A DNA stretch of 33,919 bases from JBCCEJ01 sp039030335 (GTDB lineage: Bacteria; Pseudomonadota; Gammaproteobacteria; HK1): assembly GCA_039030335.1 (NCBI GenBank), contig JBCCEJ010000061.1, forward strand, positions 1 through 33,919, read 5' to 3'. The translations under genes were made by a program, and so were the position numbers. Under the pieces are notes generated by a model. That model was given only the letters and a program-made list of their open reading frames with translations, was not told the DNA's origin and did not search any database. Below, in pieces: positions 7,911 through 16,346 of this stretch (the stretch's first letter is position 1; each line of letters begins with the position of its first letter).

Positions 7911-8894
7911 ATGGACCAATCCGCGACCGCCCCGGCACCTGCCAACGTCACCGGCTCCGATGTAGACGAGTCTCTGACCATTGCCGTGCTGGTGCCTTGC
8001 TACAACGAAGCCCAAGCCATCGAGAAAGTGGTCGCTGACTTCGCCTCCGCCCTGCCGAATGCCACGATTTATGTCTATGACAACAACTCGACGGACGGCA
8101 CGCGCGAAATCGCCGCCGAGGCGGGAGCAGTAGTACGCACCGAATCTCTGCAAGGCAAAGGTAACGTAGTGCGCCGCATGTTTGCCGATGTCGAGGCGGA
8201 CGTTTACGTCATGGTCGACGGTGACGACACCTACAACGCGCCTGACGCGCCGAGCATGGTCGCGTATCTGCGCGATAACCATCTGGATATGGTCAACGGA
8301 CGGCGCGTTACGGAGATCTCGGAGGCGTATCGCTTCGGCCACCGTTTCGGCAATCGAGTATTGACCGATCTCGTCTCGTACATCTTCGGGAAACGCTTCG
8401 ACGACATGCTGTCGGGCTATCGCATTTTCTCGCGGCGTTTCGTCAAGTCCTTCCCGGTCATGACGCGCGGCTTCGAGATCGAGACCGAACTCACGGTACA
8501 CGCTCTGGAACTTCAGCTGCCCGTCGGAGAGGTGCCCACCGCGTACAAGGATCGGCCGGAGGGCTCTGTCAGCAAACTGAGCACCTACAAGGATGGCTTC
8601 CGTATCCTCAAGATGATCGCATTCCTCGCTAAAGAGGAGCGCCCGCTGCAGTTCTTCAGCATTCTTGCTGGAGTATTGAGCATCGTTTCCTTGTCGCTCG
8701 CGACTCCGATCGTCATCGAGTTCATGGATACGGGGCTGGTGCCCAGATTCCCGACCGCTATCCTGTCGACCGGCATCATGCTGTCCGCACTGCTATCGTT
8801 CTTTACGGGGCTCGTTCTGGATACCGTGACGCACGGCCGCGTGGAACAAAAGCGCCTGCGCTATCTGGCTGTCTCGAACTCCGTCGAATCTTGA
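7911..8894 (+). CDS. GT2-family membrane glycosyltransferase (polyprenyl-phosphate sugar type)
   Basis: The 327-residue product has a GT-A domain in its first 240 residues: AVLVPCYNEA near 25-34, YDNNSTDGT near 56-64 and the nucleotide-sugar/metal motif DGDDTYN at 103-109. SGYRIFSRR and KDRPEGSVSKL follow, as in dolichyl- or undecaprenyl-phosphate sugar transferases. Two hydrophobic segments at about 246-270 and 283-306 anchor it in the inner membrane. Such enzymes load a hexose onto a polyprenyl phosphate carrier on the cytoplasmic side. The next gene, a GtrA-type protein, overlaps it by four bases. This pairing fits a system in which GtrA helps present the lipid-linked sugar outside. The ATG at 7911 has no strong ribosome-binding site. 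Confidence 0.88.
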   Translation: MDQSATAPAPANVTGSDVDESLTIAVLVPCYNEAQAIEKVVADFASALPNATIYVYDNNSTDGTREIAAEAGAVVRTESLQGKGNVVRRMFADVEADVYVMVDGDDTYNAPDAPSMVAYLRDNHLDMVNGRRVTEISEAYRFGHRFGNRVLTDLVSYIFGKRFDDMLSGYRIFSRRFVKSFPVMTRGFEIETELTVHALELQLPVGEVPTAYKDRPEGSVSKLSTYKDGFRILKMIAFLAKEERPLQFFSILAGVLSIVSLSLATPIVIEFMDTGLVPRFPTAILSTGIMLSALLSFFTGLVLDTVTHGRVEQKRLRYLAVSNSVES

Positions 8895-9298
8895 TTCGAT
8901 CAGGCCGATGGTCGCTGCAGTTTCTGTCGTTCGCGGTCGTCGGCTGTATCGGCTTCGTTGTCGATGTCGTCGCACTCTACACACTGCTGCATGGCGCCGG
9001 GCTGGGGCTTTACTGGTCGCGCCTTGGCAGCTACCTGGCGGCTGCGACGGCCACATGGTGGCTAAACCGAAGTTTCACGTTTCGGCCTGATGACGCGGCC
9101 AGCCCTGCCGGTCAATGGCTGCGGTTCGTGCTGTTGAACACGGTTGGCGGCGCCGTCAACCTGGGCGTCTACGCCGCCATGGTCACGTTTTGGTCCGTCG
9201 CGGCAGCTCATCCGGTACTCGGCGTCGCGGCCGGCTCGATTGCTGGCCTCGCGATCAACTTCACCCTTTCGAAGGCGTTTGTGTTTTCTCGCAGCTAA
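8891..9298 (+). CDS. GtrA-family four-helix membrane protein
   Basis: The 135-residue protein has four hydrophobic segments and typical GtrA features: FAVVGCIGFVVDVVALYTLL near the start, WWLNRSFTF in the middle and GLAINFTLSKAFVF at the end. GtrA proteins are proposed to flip or help move polyprenyl-linked sugars across the inner membrane for surface glycan decoration. The start is a TTG that overlaps the GT2 stop (TTGA), which suggests translational coupling. The 3' end overlaps the convergent GT39-like gene by 38 bp. Identity is clear; the sugar and the acceptor are unknown. Confidence 0.88.
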   Translation: MIRSGRWSLQFLSFAVVGCIGFVVDVVALYTLLHGAGLGLYWSRLGSYLAAATATWWLNRSFTFRPDDAASPAGQWLRFVLLNTVGGAVNLGVYAAMVTFWSVAAAHPVLGVAAGSIAGLAINFTLSKAFVFSRS

Positions 9299-10871
9299 AC
9301 GGCGCGGGCGGGCCATCTGGACCGTGCGCCAGGACCACGAGCCCTGGCGGCGACAGCAACCGTTCGGCCCGCTCAGCCTGCGACGGCACCCGCTTCAAGA
9401 TCTGCCCAACGAGAGCACGAGCCGCGGACGGTTCACCGGGAAACTCCGCGACCACCGACCAGCCCGCACTGCGTAAGTCGGCAAGCAACGCCCGGTTACG
9501 GGTACCCGATATCGCAACGTGCTTGGCCTGCGCGAGCGGCCGCGCCTTCAGATTGGCAACCGCACTCAATTGCGCGTGACGCGACCCACAGCCGAGTTCG
9601 GGCCCGTAGCCAAATTCCACCGACCGCTCGAACCCGGCGACGTAGTGCGCGATCACATAGTCGTAAGGCAACATCGTGCCCCGTTCGGCAAACTCACTCT
9701 GCGCGAACTTCCGATACGGCTCCAGCGCGCCACTACCCCGCTCCAGCGCAGCTGCGCCCGCCGAAGTTACGGCGAGCAAGACGAGCGCCGCGGTGCGTAG
9801 ATGCGAAGTCATTAGCGCCAGATACTGCGCCAGCAACAACGCAGCCGGCAGTGTCATGAACAGCGTGTAGCGCGGGTCGCGAGCCAGCGGCACCCAGTCG
9901 TGCGGCACGGTCGTACCGTAGTAGGACCACACGTAACCGATCAGCAACCAGAGTGCGTATCCTCGGAGCTGTCCGCCGCGCACCAACTCCGCGATAGCGC
10001 AAATCATGGCTGCGATCATCAGGAGGCCGTATTCGTGGCTCGAGATCAGCATGAGCAGCGGGTCTGTCCAGATGCCGCCGCCCGAAGTCGACGAGAATAT
10101 GACTGCCAAGTTCTTCGGATTCTCCTGCTGCGCAAGCATTGAACTGAAGCGGTAGAGCGGTTCGCCGGTGGTCGCCCAGTAGAGCACCGCCTCTGCGACG
10201 ACAAACGTTGTCGGCACGATCAGGATCATGAAGAACGCGGGCCGAATCCGGCGCGACGCGAACAACCACAGCCCGATGTAGATGGGCGCCTGCAGAATGA
10301 CTGTTTCGTGACAGAGATACGCAAGGCCGAGGAACATACCGACCACCACGCCGTCGCGAATCTGCTCGGTGCGCAGCAGCCGGATCCAGTAAACCAGTGC
10401 CACGGAGGAGAAGAAGCCGTTTAACGTATCCGGAAACAGATGAGACGCGTAGATGACGTCCATCGGGAACACCGCTGCGAAAATTCCGACCGCAAGGGCC
10501 GCAAACCGGCCACGGAGCACGGCCAGCGCCACGCCGTAACAAAACACCACCTTGACGAGGCTGATGAGAAACGGAAACGCCAGGAAACCCCAGGGATTCG
10601 GGCCAAACAGCCAGATAAAGAGCGTAGTCGGCCCCGTCACACCGAGGCGCGTGCTCCAGTGATCGGCATGGGGCGGCCACGCCCCTCCCACCGCGTGCGC
10701 CAGCGTCTGCGTCACGTAGATGACATCGTCACCGGCGCCGAGTCCAGTAAAGAACAGCAACCGCAACACCACCGCCAGCACCAGGATGCCGAGTAAGTCG
10801 ACCACAAAGCGCAGCGGGCTCGCGAACCCGGCGACGACCTCCTCCGCGTGTGACGTATCCGAGTTGTTCAT
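9261..10871 (-). CDS. GT39/ArnT-like polytopic membrane glycosyltransferase
   Basis: The 536-residue protein has about ten membrane segments in its first 380 residues and a soluble C-terminal part. An acidic motif, GAGDDVIYV, follows the first membrane helix, where GT39/ArnT (PMT) enzymes carry the conserved Asp/Glu needed for catalysis. HLFPDTLNGFF further along also fits. Such enzymes use a polyprenyl-phosphate sugar donor on the periplasmic face. That matches the products expected of the neighbouring GT2 and GtrA genes, although this gene runs in the opposite direction. The ATG at 10871 has an AGGGGA ribosome-binding site. The acceptor (lipid A, protein or glycan) cannot be told. Confidence 0.78.
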   Translation of the reverse strand: MNNSDTSHAEEVVAGFASPLRFVVDLLGILVLAVVLRLLFFTGLGAGDDVIYVTQTLAHAVGGAWPPHADHWSTRLGVTGPTTLFIWLFGPNPWGFLAFPFLISLVKVVFCYGVALAVLRGRFAALAVGIFAAVFPMDVIYASHLFPDTLNGFFSSVALVYWIRLLRTEQIRDGVVVGMFLGLAYLCHETVILQAPIYIGLWLFASRRIRPAFFMILIVPTTFVVAEAVLYWATTGEPLYRFSSMLAQQENPKNLAVIFSSTSGGGIWTDPLLMLISSHEYGLLMIAAMICAIAELVRGGQLRGYALWLLIGYVWSYYGTTVPHDWVPLARDPRYTLFMTLPAALLLAQYLALMTSHLRTAALVLLAVTSAGAAALERGSGALEPYRKFAQSEFAERGTMLPYDYVIAHYVAGFERSVEFGYGPELGCGSRHAQLSAVANLKARPLAQAKHVAISGTRNRALLADLRSAGWSVVAEFPGEPSAARALVGQILKRVPSQAERAERLLSPPGLVVLAHGPDGPPAPFSCEKTQTPSKG

Positions 10872-11142
10872 GCTGTTCCCCTACGATATCCGCCGGCAAT
10901 GCTAGCTAGAGGCCGCGCCCATCACAACGACACCCCGTCGCGCCCGGGCAGACAGTCCATCCGACGCCACCGTCGCGCGATAGTTGTTCAACCGACATGC
11001 CGTTGGGTGGAGAATCTACATGGCGACACTGGAATGCGCTGAGCGCGCACCGGCGTTGCGTCGGGAAAACGCAGACCCGTACGGTGACCAAAGTTCCGGG
11101 TTCAGAATTCGCGTTCCTGGCTTGCTTCACGACGGAAGCGAA
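10872..11142. other. Intergenic region, no gene recognised
   Basis: This lies upstream of the GT39-like gene and downstream of tRNA-Met. Short open frames here show no family resemblance. Confidence 0.4.
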
Positions 11143-11166
11143 GAAGCCCGCAAGTGCGCGGGCTTC
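11143..11166 (-). terminator. Probable intrinsic terminator of tRNA-Met
   Basis: GAAGCCCGC and GCGGGCTTC form a 9-bp stem around a 6-base loop. On the minus strand TTCGCTTCC follows, a weak T-rich tail. It lies about 34 bp beyond the tRNA. A small second hairpin (AGCCG-CTTT-CGGCT, 11169-11182) lies between them. Confidence 0.6.
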
Positions 11167-11199
11167 GAAGCCGCTTTCGGCTCTAGCGGGGGGGGGATT

Positions 11200-11276
<77 letters not shown>

Positions 11277-11291
11277 GAATCGAGCCGCGGG

Positions 11292-11320
11292 AAGATACTC
11301 GGTCATGCGGCAAAACTCAA
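11292..11320 (-). promoter_or_regulatory. Sigma-70-type promoter for tRNA-Met
   Basis: On the minus strand TTGAGT (11315-11320) and TATCTT (11292-11297) are separated by exactly 17 bp. The -10 box ends about 15 bp before the tRNA 5' end, so the transcript would carry a very short leader. Confidence 0.6.
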
Positions 11321-11384
11321 GGTTTCGCGACCGGTCGGCACGCTGTCGGCCAGCCGGTGTGTATCGGGTCTGACGACAGGCGTT

Positions 11385-12023
11385 TCACGCTGTCCAGACG
11401 CGCTTGATCCACGGCACCGCCAGGCGGAGCGGGGCGCCGAAACGATGTGTTTCAAAGTGGGTGACGCCATCGAGTACCTGCAGTTGCGCGGATGCGCCGG
11501 CGGCGCGGAGTTCATCTATCCAGACCTCGGTCGCAGCAAGCGGCATCAACTCGTCATCGGCTGCCTGTATCGCGAGGGTCGGCACGCGCCAGGCACCGGC
11601 GTCCAGATCGCCCGGTGGTCTACCTGCCATGACGATGGCAGCAGTGAAAGTATCGGGGATCGCTGATACCAGCGCCCAGGTCCCGATGCCTCCTTTGCTG
11701 TAGCCAGTAAGTAACACGCGCCGATCGTCAACGGCATGGTTGGCCTTGGCGTGATCGATCGCCTCGAGAACGGCGGACCGTCCGTCCGGTGAAGCCCACT
11801 GCTCCTGAGCGCAGTCCGGCGCAACGAATACGGCGCCCAGTTCGGCCAGCGCTGGAGCGACGACGCCCTCCAGCAACCCCCGGCCGTACCACGGTGAAAC
11901 CGGCCCGCCGTAATGCAACGACACCACCAACGGTTGGGGGTTCGCATCCGCACCCGGGTCGGCGGCTGCGCGGGCGATCGTGCAGCGCGCGCCGCTCGTC
12001 ATCGTGATCTGCTGGAAGTGCAT
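11385..12023 (-). CDS. Alpha/beta-hydrolase (esterase-like)
   Basis: The 212-residue protein has the nucleophile elbow GYSKGG with Ser109, an oxyanion-region VVSLHYGG near 33-40 and candidate triad partners in QAADDELMP (Asp near 175) and a histidine in GVTHFETHRF. Length and motifs fit the phospholipase/carboxylesterase or dienelactone-hydrolase-like branch of the fold. No signal peptide is seen, so it is probably cytoplasmic. It lies 39 bp downstream of the GNAT gene on the same strand and may be the last gene of the ychF transcript. The substrate is unknown. Confidence 0.78.
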   Translation of the reverse strand: MHFQQITMTSGARCTIARAAADPGADANPQPLVVSLHYGGPVSPWYGRGLLEGVVAPALAELGAVFVAPDCAQEQWASPDGRSAVLEAIDHAKANHAVDDRRVLLTGYSKGGIGTWALVSAIPDTFTAAIVMAGRPPGDLDAGAWRVPTLAIQAADDELMPLAATEVWIDELRAAGASAQLQVLDGVTHFETHRFGAPLRLAVPWIKRVWTA

Positions 12024-12062
12024 GGGAAAACCTGTTCTCGGATTGGCGGTAGCGGGTTTGCG

Positions 12063-12560
12063 TCAGTCCTGTTCGAGACGCGCGCGCGAATCGCCTCGCG
12101 ACCCGATTTCGAGCTTCAGGCCTTCGTGAGTAGCACTGAAGCCCAGGTTCTCATAGAACCTGATTGCATCGGTGCGGCGTTTATCGGAGGTCAGCTGAAT
12201 CAGCATGCAGCCCCGGCCGGCAGCGCGCGCGATCGTCCATTCGAGCAGTTGCCGGCCGAGGCCTTGTCCGCGGTGCGAATTCGCGACGCGCACGCCCTCG
12301 ATAAGGCCGCGCCACCGGCCGGTGTGAGTGAGGTAAGGAATGAACGTCAACTGGAGCATACCCGCTATCGCGGCGCCATCTTCGCAGACGATCAGCTCGT
12401 TGTTCGGGTCGCGCGCAATCGCGTCCCAGGCGTCGACGTACAGGGTATTCAGTGGGCGCGAGGTGTCCTCACGCGTCGCGCCGAGCACGTCATCGGCCAG
12501 CATTGCCACGAGGGCATCGAGGTCATCGCGACGCGCCTCGCGAAATACGTACGGAGTCAC
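12063..12560 (-). CDS. GNAT-family N-acetyltransferase
   Basis: The 165-residue protein has the acetyl-CoA-binding motif A as VRVANSHRGQGLGRQLLEW (about residues 90-108), followed by a motif B-like RFYENLGF near 135-142. It would transfer an acetyl group from acetyl-CoA to an amine of unknown identity. The start is a GTG at 12560, 33 bp after the ychF stop, with no clear ribosome-binding site. Translation may be coupled to ychF. It occupies a full single GNAT domain and nothing is missing. Confidence 0.85.
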   Translation of the reverse strand: MTPYVFREARRDDLDALVAMLADDVLGATREDTSRPLNTLYVDAWDAIARDPNNELIVCEDGAAIAGMLQLTFIPYLTHTGRWRGLIEGVRVANSHRGQGLGRQLLEWTIARAAGRGCMLIQLTSDKRRTDAIRFYENLGFSATHEGLKLEIGSRGDSRARLEQD

Positions 12561-12593
12561 CGACGACCAGCCGTCAAGATCAGGCGAGCAAAA

Positions 12594-13685
12594 TCAGACG
12601 TTGAAGCGGAAATGCACCACATCGCCTTCGGCCAACAGGTAGTCCTTGCCTTCAAGTCTCCACCGACCTGCTTCCTTCGCACCAGCCTCACCTGCGTAAC
12701 GAATGTAGTCGTCGTAGCTGATGACCTCGGCACGGATGAAGCCTTTCTCGAAGTCAGTGTGAATTCGTCCGGCACCTTGCGGTGCGGTGGCGTTCGCGCG
12801 GACCGTCCAGGCGCGCGCCTCCTTTGGCCCGGCCGTAAAAAAGGTCTGCAGGCAGAGCAGCCGGTAACCGGCTTGAATGACGCGGTTGAGACCCGGTTCC
12901 TTGAGGCCGAGCTCGGCCAGAAACTCGGCGGCTTCGTCGGGCGATAACTCGGCGATCTCAGACTCGATCGCAGCGCAAACCGGTACCACCTCGGCGCCCG
13001 TTTCCACCGCGATTGCGCGTACGCGTTCCAGCAACGGGTTGTCTTCGAAACCATCCTCCGCGACGTTGGCGACGAACATGACGGGCTTGGCGGTAATGAG
13101 ATGGAGTTCGCGAATGTCGACACGCTCTTCATCGCTCAGCTCCATCGACCGCGCCGGCTGACCAGACTCCAGATGCTCGCGCACGCGCGCGAGCAGAGCT
13201 TCGCGCTGCTTCAATTCGCGTCCGCCGGCTTTGGCCGCCTTGGTTGCGCGCTCATGGGCACGCGCGGCGGAATCCATATCAGCGAGCAACAGCTCGGTAT
13301 CGATGATCTCAATATCAGCTGCCGGATCCACCTTGCCCGCTACGTGCACAACATCTTCGGTTTCGAAGCAACGCACGACGTGCGCGACCGCATCAACCTC
13401 TCGAATATGGGCAAGGAACTGGTTGCCGAGGCCTTCGCCACGGCTGGCGCCAGCGACCAACCCCGCGATGTCGACGAATTCCATCGTCGTCGGAATAACT
13501 TTTTGCGGTGTGACGATTTCGGCGATCGCACCCAGGCGCATATCGGGCACCGCGACGACGCCCACGTTGGGGTCGATGGTGCAAAACGGGTAGTTCTCGG
13601 CGGCGATGCCAGAGGCCGTCAACGCGTTGAACAAGGTGGATTTGCCAACGTTAGGCAGCCCAACGATGCCACACTTGAAGCCCAT
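12594..13685 (-). CDS. ychF: Redox-responsive ATPase YchF (Obg-family P-loop protein)
   Basis: The 363-residue length is the same as in E. coli. The P-loop is GLPNVGKSTLF near residues 8-18. DIAGLVAGASRGEGLGNQFL forms switch II and its glycine-rich stretch. FVANVAEDG stands where ordinary GTPases have NKxD, the change that makes YchF prefer ATP. A C-terminal TGS-like domain contains RIHTDFEKGFIRAEVISYDD. YchF associates with ribosomes and has been linked to the oxidative stress response. The frame runs to 13712, but MGFKCGIVGLPNVGKS at 13685 is the canonical start and has GGGGAGAG upstream. It follows pth, the usual gammaproteobacterial order. Confidence 0.97.
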   Translation of the reverse strand: MGFKCGIVGLPNVGKSTLFNALTASGIAAENYPFCTIDPNVGVVAVPDMRLGAIAEIVTPQKVIPTTMEFVDIAGLVAGASRGEGLGNQFLAHIREVDAVAHVVRCFETEDVVHVAGKVDPAADIEIIDTELLLADMDSAARAHERATKAAKAGGRELKQREALLARVREHLESGQPARSMELSDEERVDIRELHLITAKPVMFVANVAEDGFEDNPLLERVRAIAVETGAEVVPVCAAIESEIAELSPDEAAEFLAELGLKEPGLNRVIQAGYRLLCLQTFFTAGPKEARAWTVRANATAPQGAGRIHTDFEKGFIRAEVISYDDYIRYAGEAGAKEAGRWRLEGKDYLLAEGDVVHFRFNV

Positions 13686-13749
13686 CGGTTCACTCTCCCC
13701 GAATAGAAACATGCACGGCTCACGCGCGAGCCGTTGCTGCCAGAGCCCG

Positions 13750-14358
13750 CTAGTCGACCGGCGGCGTTACCGGCTCATCCTTACGGGTGTGCAGACGATT
13801 CATGACCACCATCAGCTTGCCAGCGACGATCTCCGCAAACTCGGCGTGCGCGTCGCGGATGGCCTCGTCTATGAGAATCCGCTCTTCGCTTCCGGGCCGC
13901 TTGAGCACGAAGCTCAGCACCTGGCTCGACGCCCGCGGGCGCCCTATGCCAAGCCGCATGCGGTGAAAGCCGCGATCGCCCAGGTGCGCGATGACATCCT
14001 TCAATCCGTTGTGCCCACCCGGACCGCCGCCTGTCTTCATGCGGACCACGCCTGGGGGTAAGTCCAGTTCGTCGTGCACAACCAGCACGCGCTCCGCCGG
14101 AATCCGATAAAAGCGCGCCAACGCCGCAACGGACTGACCACTGCGGTTCATGAACGTGGTTGGCTTCAGCAACCGGACCTTATGCGGGCCGACCAGCACC
14201 TCGCAGACTTGCCCGAGGAAGCGCGTTTCGGTCCTGAACTGGCCGCCGAGCGCATCCGCTACGCGGTCCAGAAACCAGAACCCGGCGTTGTGCCGGGTTG
14301 CCGCGTACTTGTCGCCAGGATTGCCAAGTCCCGCGACCAGTTGAATAGTGTCGCTCAT
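13750..14358 (-). CDS. pth: Peptidyl-tRNA hydrolase
   Basis: This enzyme releases peptides from prematurely dropped peptidyl-tRNA so the tRNA can be reused. The 202-residue product opens LVAGLGNPGDKYAATRHNAG, carrying the conserved Asn of GLGNPG and the catalytic His of the RHNAG motif. TTFMNRSGQSV and VVHDELDLPPG (the Asp that activates the His) follow, then GGGPGGHNGLKD. The frame extends upstream to 14586, but the ATG at 14358 with GGAG 6 bases before it gives the standard protein. It stands between rplY and ychF, the usual order in gammaproteobacteria. Confidence 0.97.
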   Translation of the reverse strand: MSDTIQLVAGLGNPGDKYAATRHNAGFWFLDRVADALGGQFRTETRFLGQVCEVLVGPHKVRLLKPTTFMNRSGQSVAALARFYRIPAERVLVVHDELDLPPGVVRMKTGGGPGGHNGLKDVIAHLGDRGFHRMRLGIGRPRASSQVLSFVLKRPGSEERILIDEAIRDAHAEFAEIVAGKLMVVMNRLHTRKDEPVTPPVD

Positions 14359-14458
14359 CAGCACTCCGCCAGCGTGACTCGAATGGTCATGACACGGGGC
14401 ACCGCGAACAACCGGCGCGCGCGAGGTCGAGGCGCGCGCCTGAAGATGCGCCGCCCTA

Positions 14459-15085
14459 TCAGACCTCGTCGTCGCCTTCTTCGTCTTCTTCCGTTTCTTC
14501 GTCGTCGGAGATACCGCCGCCCGGTGCCTGAATGCTGGCGACGGCCTGATCGTCGCCGTGTGCAAGCGCCGAAAGTTCGACGCCATCGGGCACTTTGAGA
14601 TCCGACAGATGTACGAGTTCGCCGAGTTCCAGCGCGCCCATATCGACCTCGATGAACTCCGGCAGGTCGCGCGCCTTGCAGGTCACATCCACTTCGTTAA
14701 CAAGGTGCGTGATGACGCCACCAGCCCGGCGACCAGCCGAGGTTTCTTCGTTCAAGAAGTGAAGCGGCACGAGCATGTGCAGCACCTGGTCAGCGCTGGC
14801 GCGCTGCAGATCCACATGGATCACGTCGTCAGTGGCCGGATGACGCTGCAGACCCTTGAGTACGACCTGATGCGTGCGCCCACCATGCGTAAGGGTCAGG
14901 ATGTGCGAGTAAAAGGCTTCGTTTTCGAGTTGCTTACGAAGCTCGTTGGCACGCAATGTCAGACTCACGGGCTGTTCGGTGCCGCCATACATCACTGCCG
15001 GGACCAGGCCTTCCCGTCGCAGGCGCCGCGTCGCACCCTTGCCGAGTTCTTCGCGGGCCTCGGCCCGAAGCTCAAAATCACTCAT
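14459..15085 (-). CDS. rplY: 50S ribosomal protein bL25 (Ctc form)
   Basis: The 208-residue protein belongs to the long bL25/Ctc form: an N-terminal 5S-rRNA-binding domain (FELRAEAREELGKGATRRLR, VPAVMYGG) and a C-terminal beta domain (VPLHFLNEETSAG, PEFIEVDMGALELGELVHLS). It ends in a very acidic tail (DDEETEEDEEGDDEV), as often seen in this form. It binds 5S rRNA in the large subunit. It lies between prs and pth on the same strand, in the classical order. Confidence 0.96.
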   Translation of the reverse strand: MSDFELRAEAREELGKGATRRLRREGLVPAVMYGGTEQPVSLTLRANELRKQLENEAFYSHILTLTHGGRTHQVVLKGLQRHPATDDVIHVDLQRASADQVLHMLVPLHFLNEETSAGRRAGGVITHLVNEVDVTCKARDLPEFIEVDMGALELGELVHLSDLKVPDGVELSALAHGDDQAVASIQAPGGGISDDEETEEDEEGDDEV

Positions 15086-15157
15086 CGTTTTCTCCGCATA
15101 AACGCAAGCGCGCCTGCGAGGTTAGTCGGCTCAGGCGGCGCTTCAATTCGATCCGAA

Positions 15158-16096
15158 TCAATCCATAAAGAGCGTGCTGATGGACTGCCCGGTGTTGATC
15201 CGGCGCAGACACTCACCCAGCAGCTCCGCAATACTCAGTTGGCGAATGCGGTCACACGCAGCCGCCCGTTCGCCGAGCGGAATCGTGTCCGTCACCACGA
15301 GTTCGTCCAGTTCAGATCCCTGGATGTTATCCACCGCCGGCCCGGACAGGACCGGGTGCGTACAGTACGCCACGACGCGCGCGGCGCCTTCCGCTTTAAG
15401 GGCGCCCGCGGCCTGACACAACGTGCCGGCGGTATCGACCATGTCATCGATGACCACACACGTGCGGCCACTGACGTCACCGATGATATTCATGACTTCC
15501 GCCTCGTTGGCGCGCGGCCGGCGTTTGTCGATGATCGCAAGGTCCGCGTCGTCGAGGCGTTTCGCGAGTGCTCGCGCCCGCACCACCCCGCCGACGTCTG
15601 GCGACACGACCATCAGATTGTCGTACCGGTGGCGCCAGATGTCGCCAAGGAGGATAGGCGACGAATAAATGTTGTCTACCGGGACGTTAAAAAATCCCTG
15701 AATCTGGTCGGCATGCAAATCGACCGTGAGCACGCGGTCGGCACCGGCGGTTGCGATCATGTCGGCCACGACCTTCGCCGATACCGCCACTCGCGTAGAA
15801 CGCGGGCGCCGGTCCTGGCGCGCGAATCCGAAGTACGGAATCACTGCGGTGATACGGCCCGCTGACGCGCGCCGCACGGCGTCGATCATCAGCAGCAGCT
15901 CCATCAGGTGGTCAGAACTCGGTGCACAGGTCGGCTGGATGATGAACACGTCACTGCCACGGACCGAGTCGATGATCTCGACCATGACCTCGCCGTCACT
16001 GAAACGGCCCACTACCGCCTGGCCGAGGCGTTCCTTCAGATAGCCCGCGACCCGGCTGGCCAATGGCCGATTCGAGTTGCCGGCCAGCACCGTCAT
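15158..16096 (-). CDS. prs: Ribose-phosphate pyrophosphokinase (PRPP synthetase)
   Basis: The enzyme makes PRPP from ribose-5-phosphate and ATP for nucleotide, histidine, tryptophan and NAD synthesis. Recognisable parts are VGRFSDGEVMVEI, the ATP-side PYFGFARQDRR, the metal-binding VDLHADQIQGFF, VSPDVGGVVRARALAK and the PRPP loop VVIDDMVDTAGTL. Starting at the ATG at 16096 gives 312 residues, close to the 315 of E. coli, and a normal MTVLAGNSNRPLA beginning. An ATG at 16153 would add 19 residues of unusual sequence. The frame beyond that runs towards tRNA-Gln. The gene follows ispE and the tRNA in the conserved block. Confidence 0.95.
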   Translation of the reverse strand: MTVLAGNSNRPLASRVAGYLKERLGQAVVGRFSDGEVMVEIIDSVRGSDVFIIQPTCAPSSDHLMELLLMIDAVRRASAGRITAVIPYFGFARQDRRPRSTRVAVSAKVVADMIATAGADRVLTVDLHADQIQGFFNVPVDNIYSSPILLGDIWRHRYDNLMVVSPDVGGVVRARALAKRLDDADLAIIDKRRPRANEAEVMNIIGDVSGRTCVVIDDMVDTAGTLCQAAGALKAEGAARVVAYCTHPVLSGPAVDNIQGSELDELVVTDTIPLGERAAACDRIRQLSIAELLGECLRRINTGQSISTLFMD

Positions 16097-16250
16097 CGCG
16101 CTGATGCTCGCCTGATCAAAGGCTGATGGACTGCTGTAGCTATGCTCATTCATCGAACATATACCGGGCGTCGGCGGCACGCGAAGATGCCGTGGCCCAT
16201 TTGTTTCGCCGCCGCAATTACGTTCCGAGACGCAGTGAGGCGGTCCCATC

Positions 16251-16325
16251 TGGCTGGGGTGCCAGGATTCGAACCTGGGAATGCCGGAATCAAAATCCGG
16301 TGCCTTACCGCTTGGCTACACCCCA
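16251..16325 (-). tRNA. tRNA-Gln (TTG)
   Basis: The 75-nt minus-strand sequence starts TGGGGTGTAGCCAAGCGG, has the anticodon stem-loop CCGGATTTTGATTCCGG (anticodon TTG), the T-arm GGTTCGAATCC and an encoded CCA. It sits between ispE and prs, as in several gammaproteobacteria, and is probably processed from the same transcript. Confidence 0.96.
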
Positions 16326-16346
16326 AAAAATTCTACCGGGCCGGAA

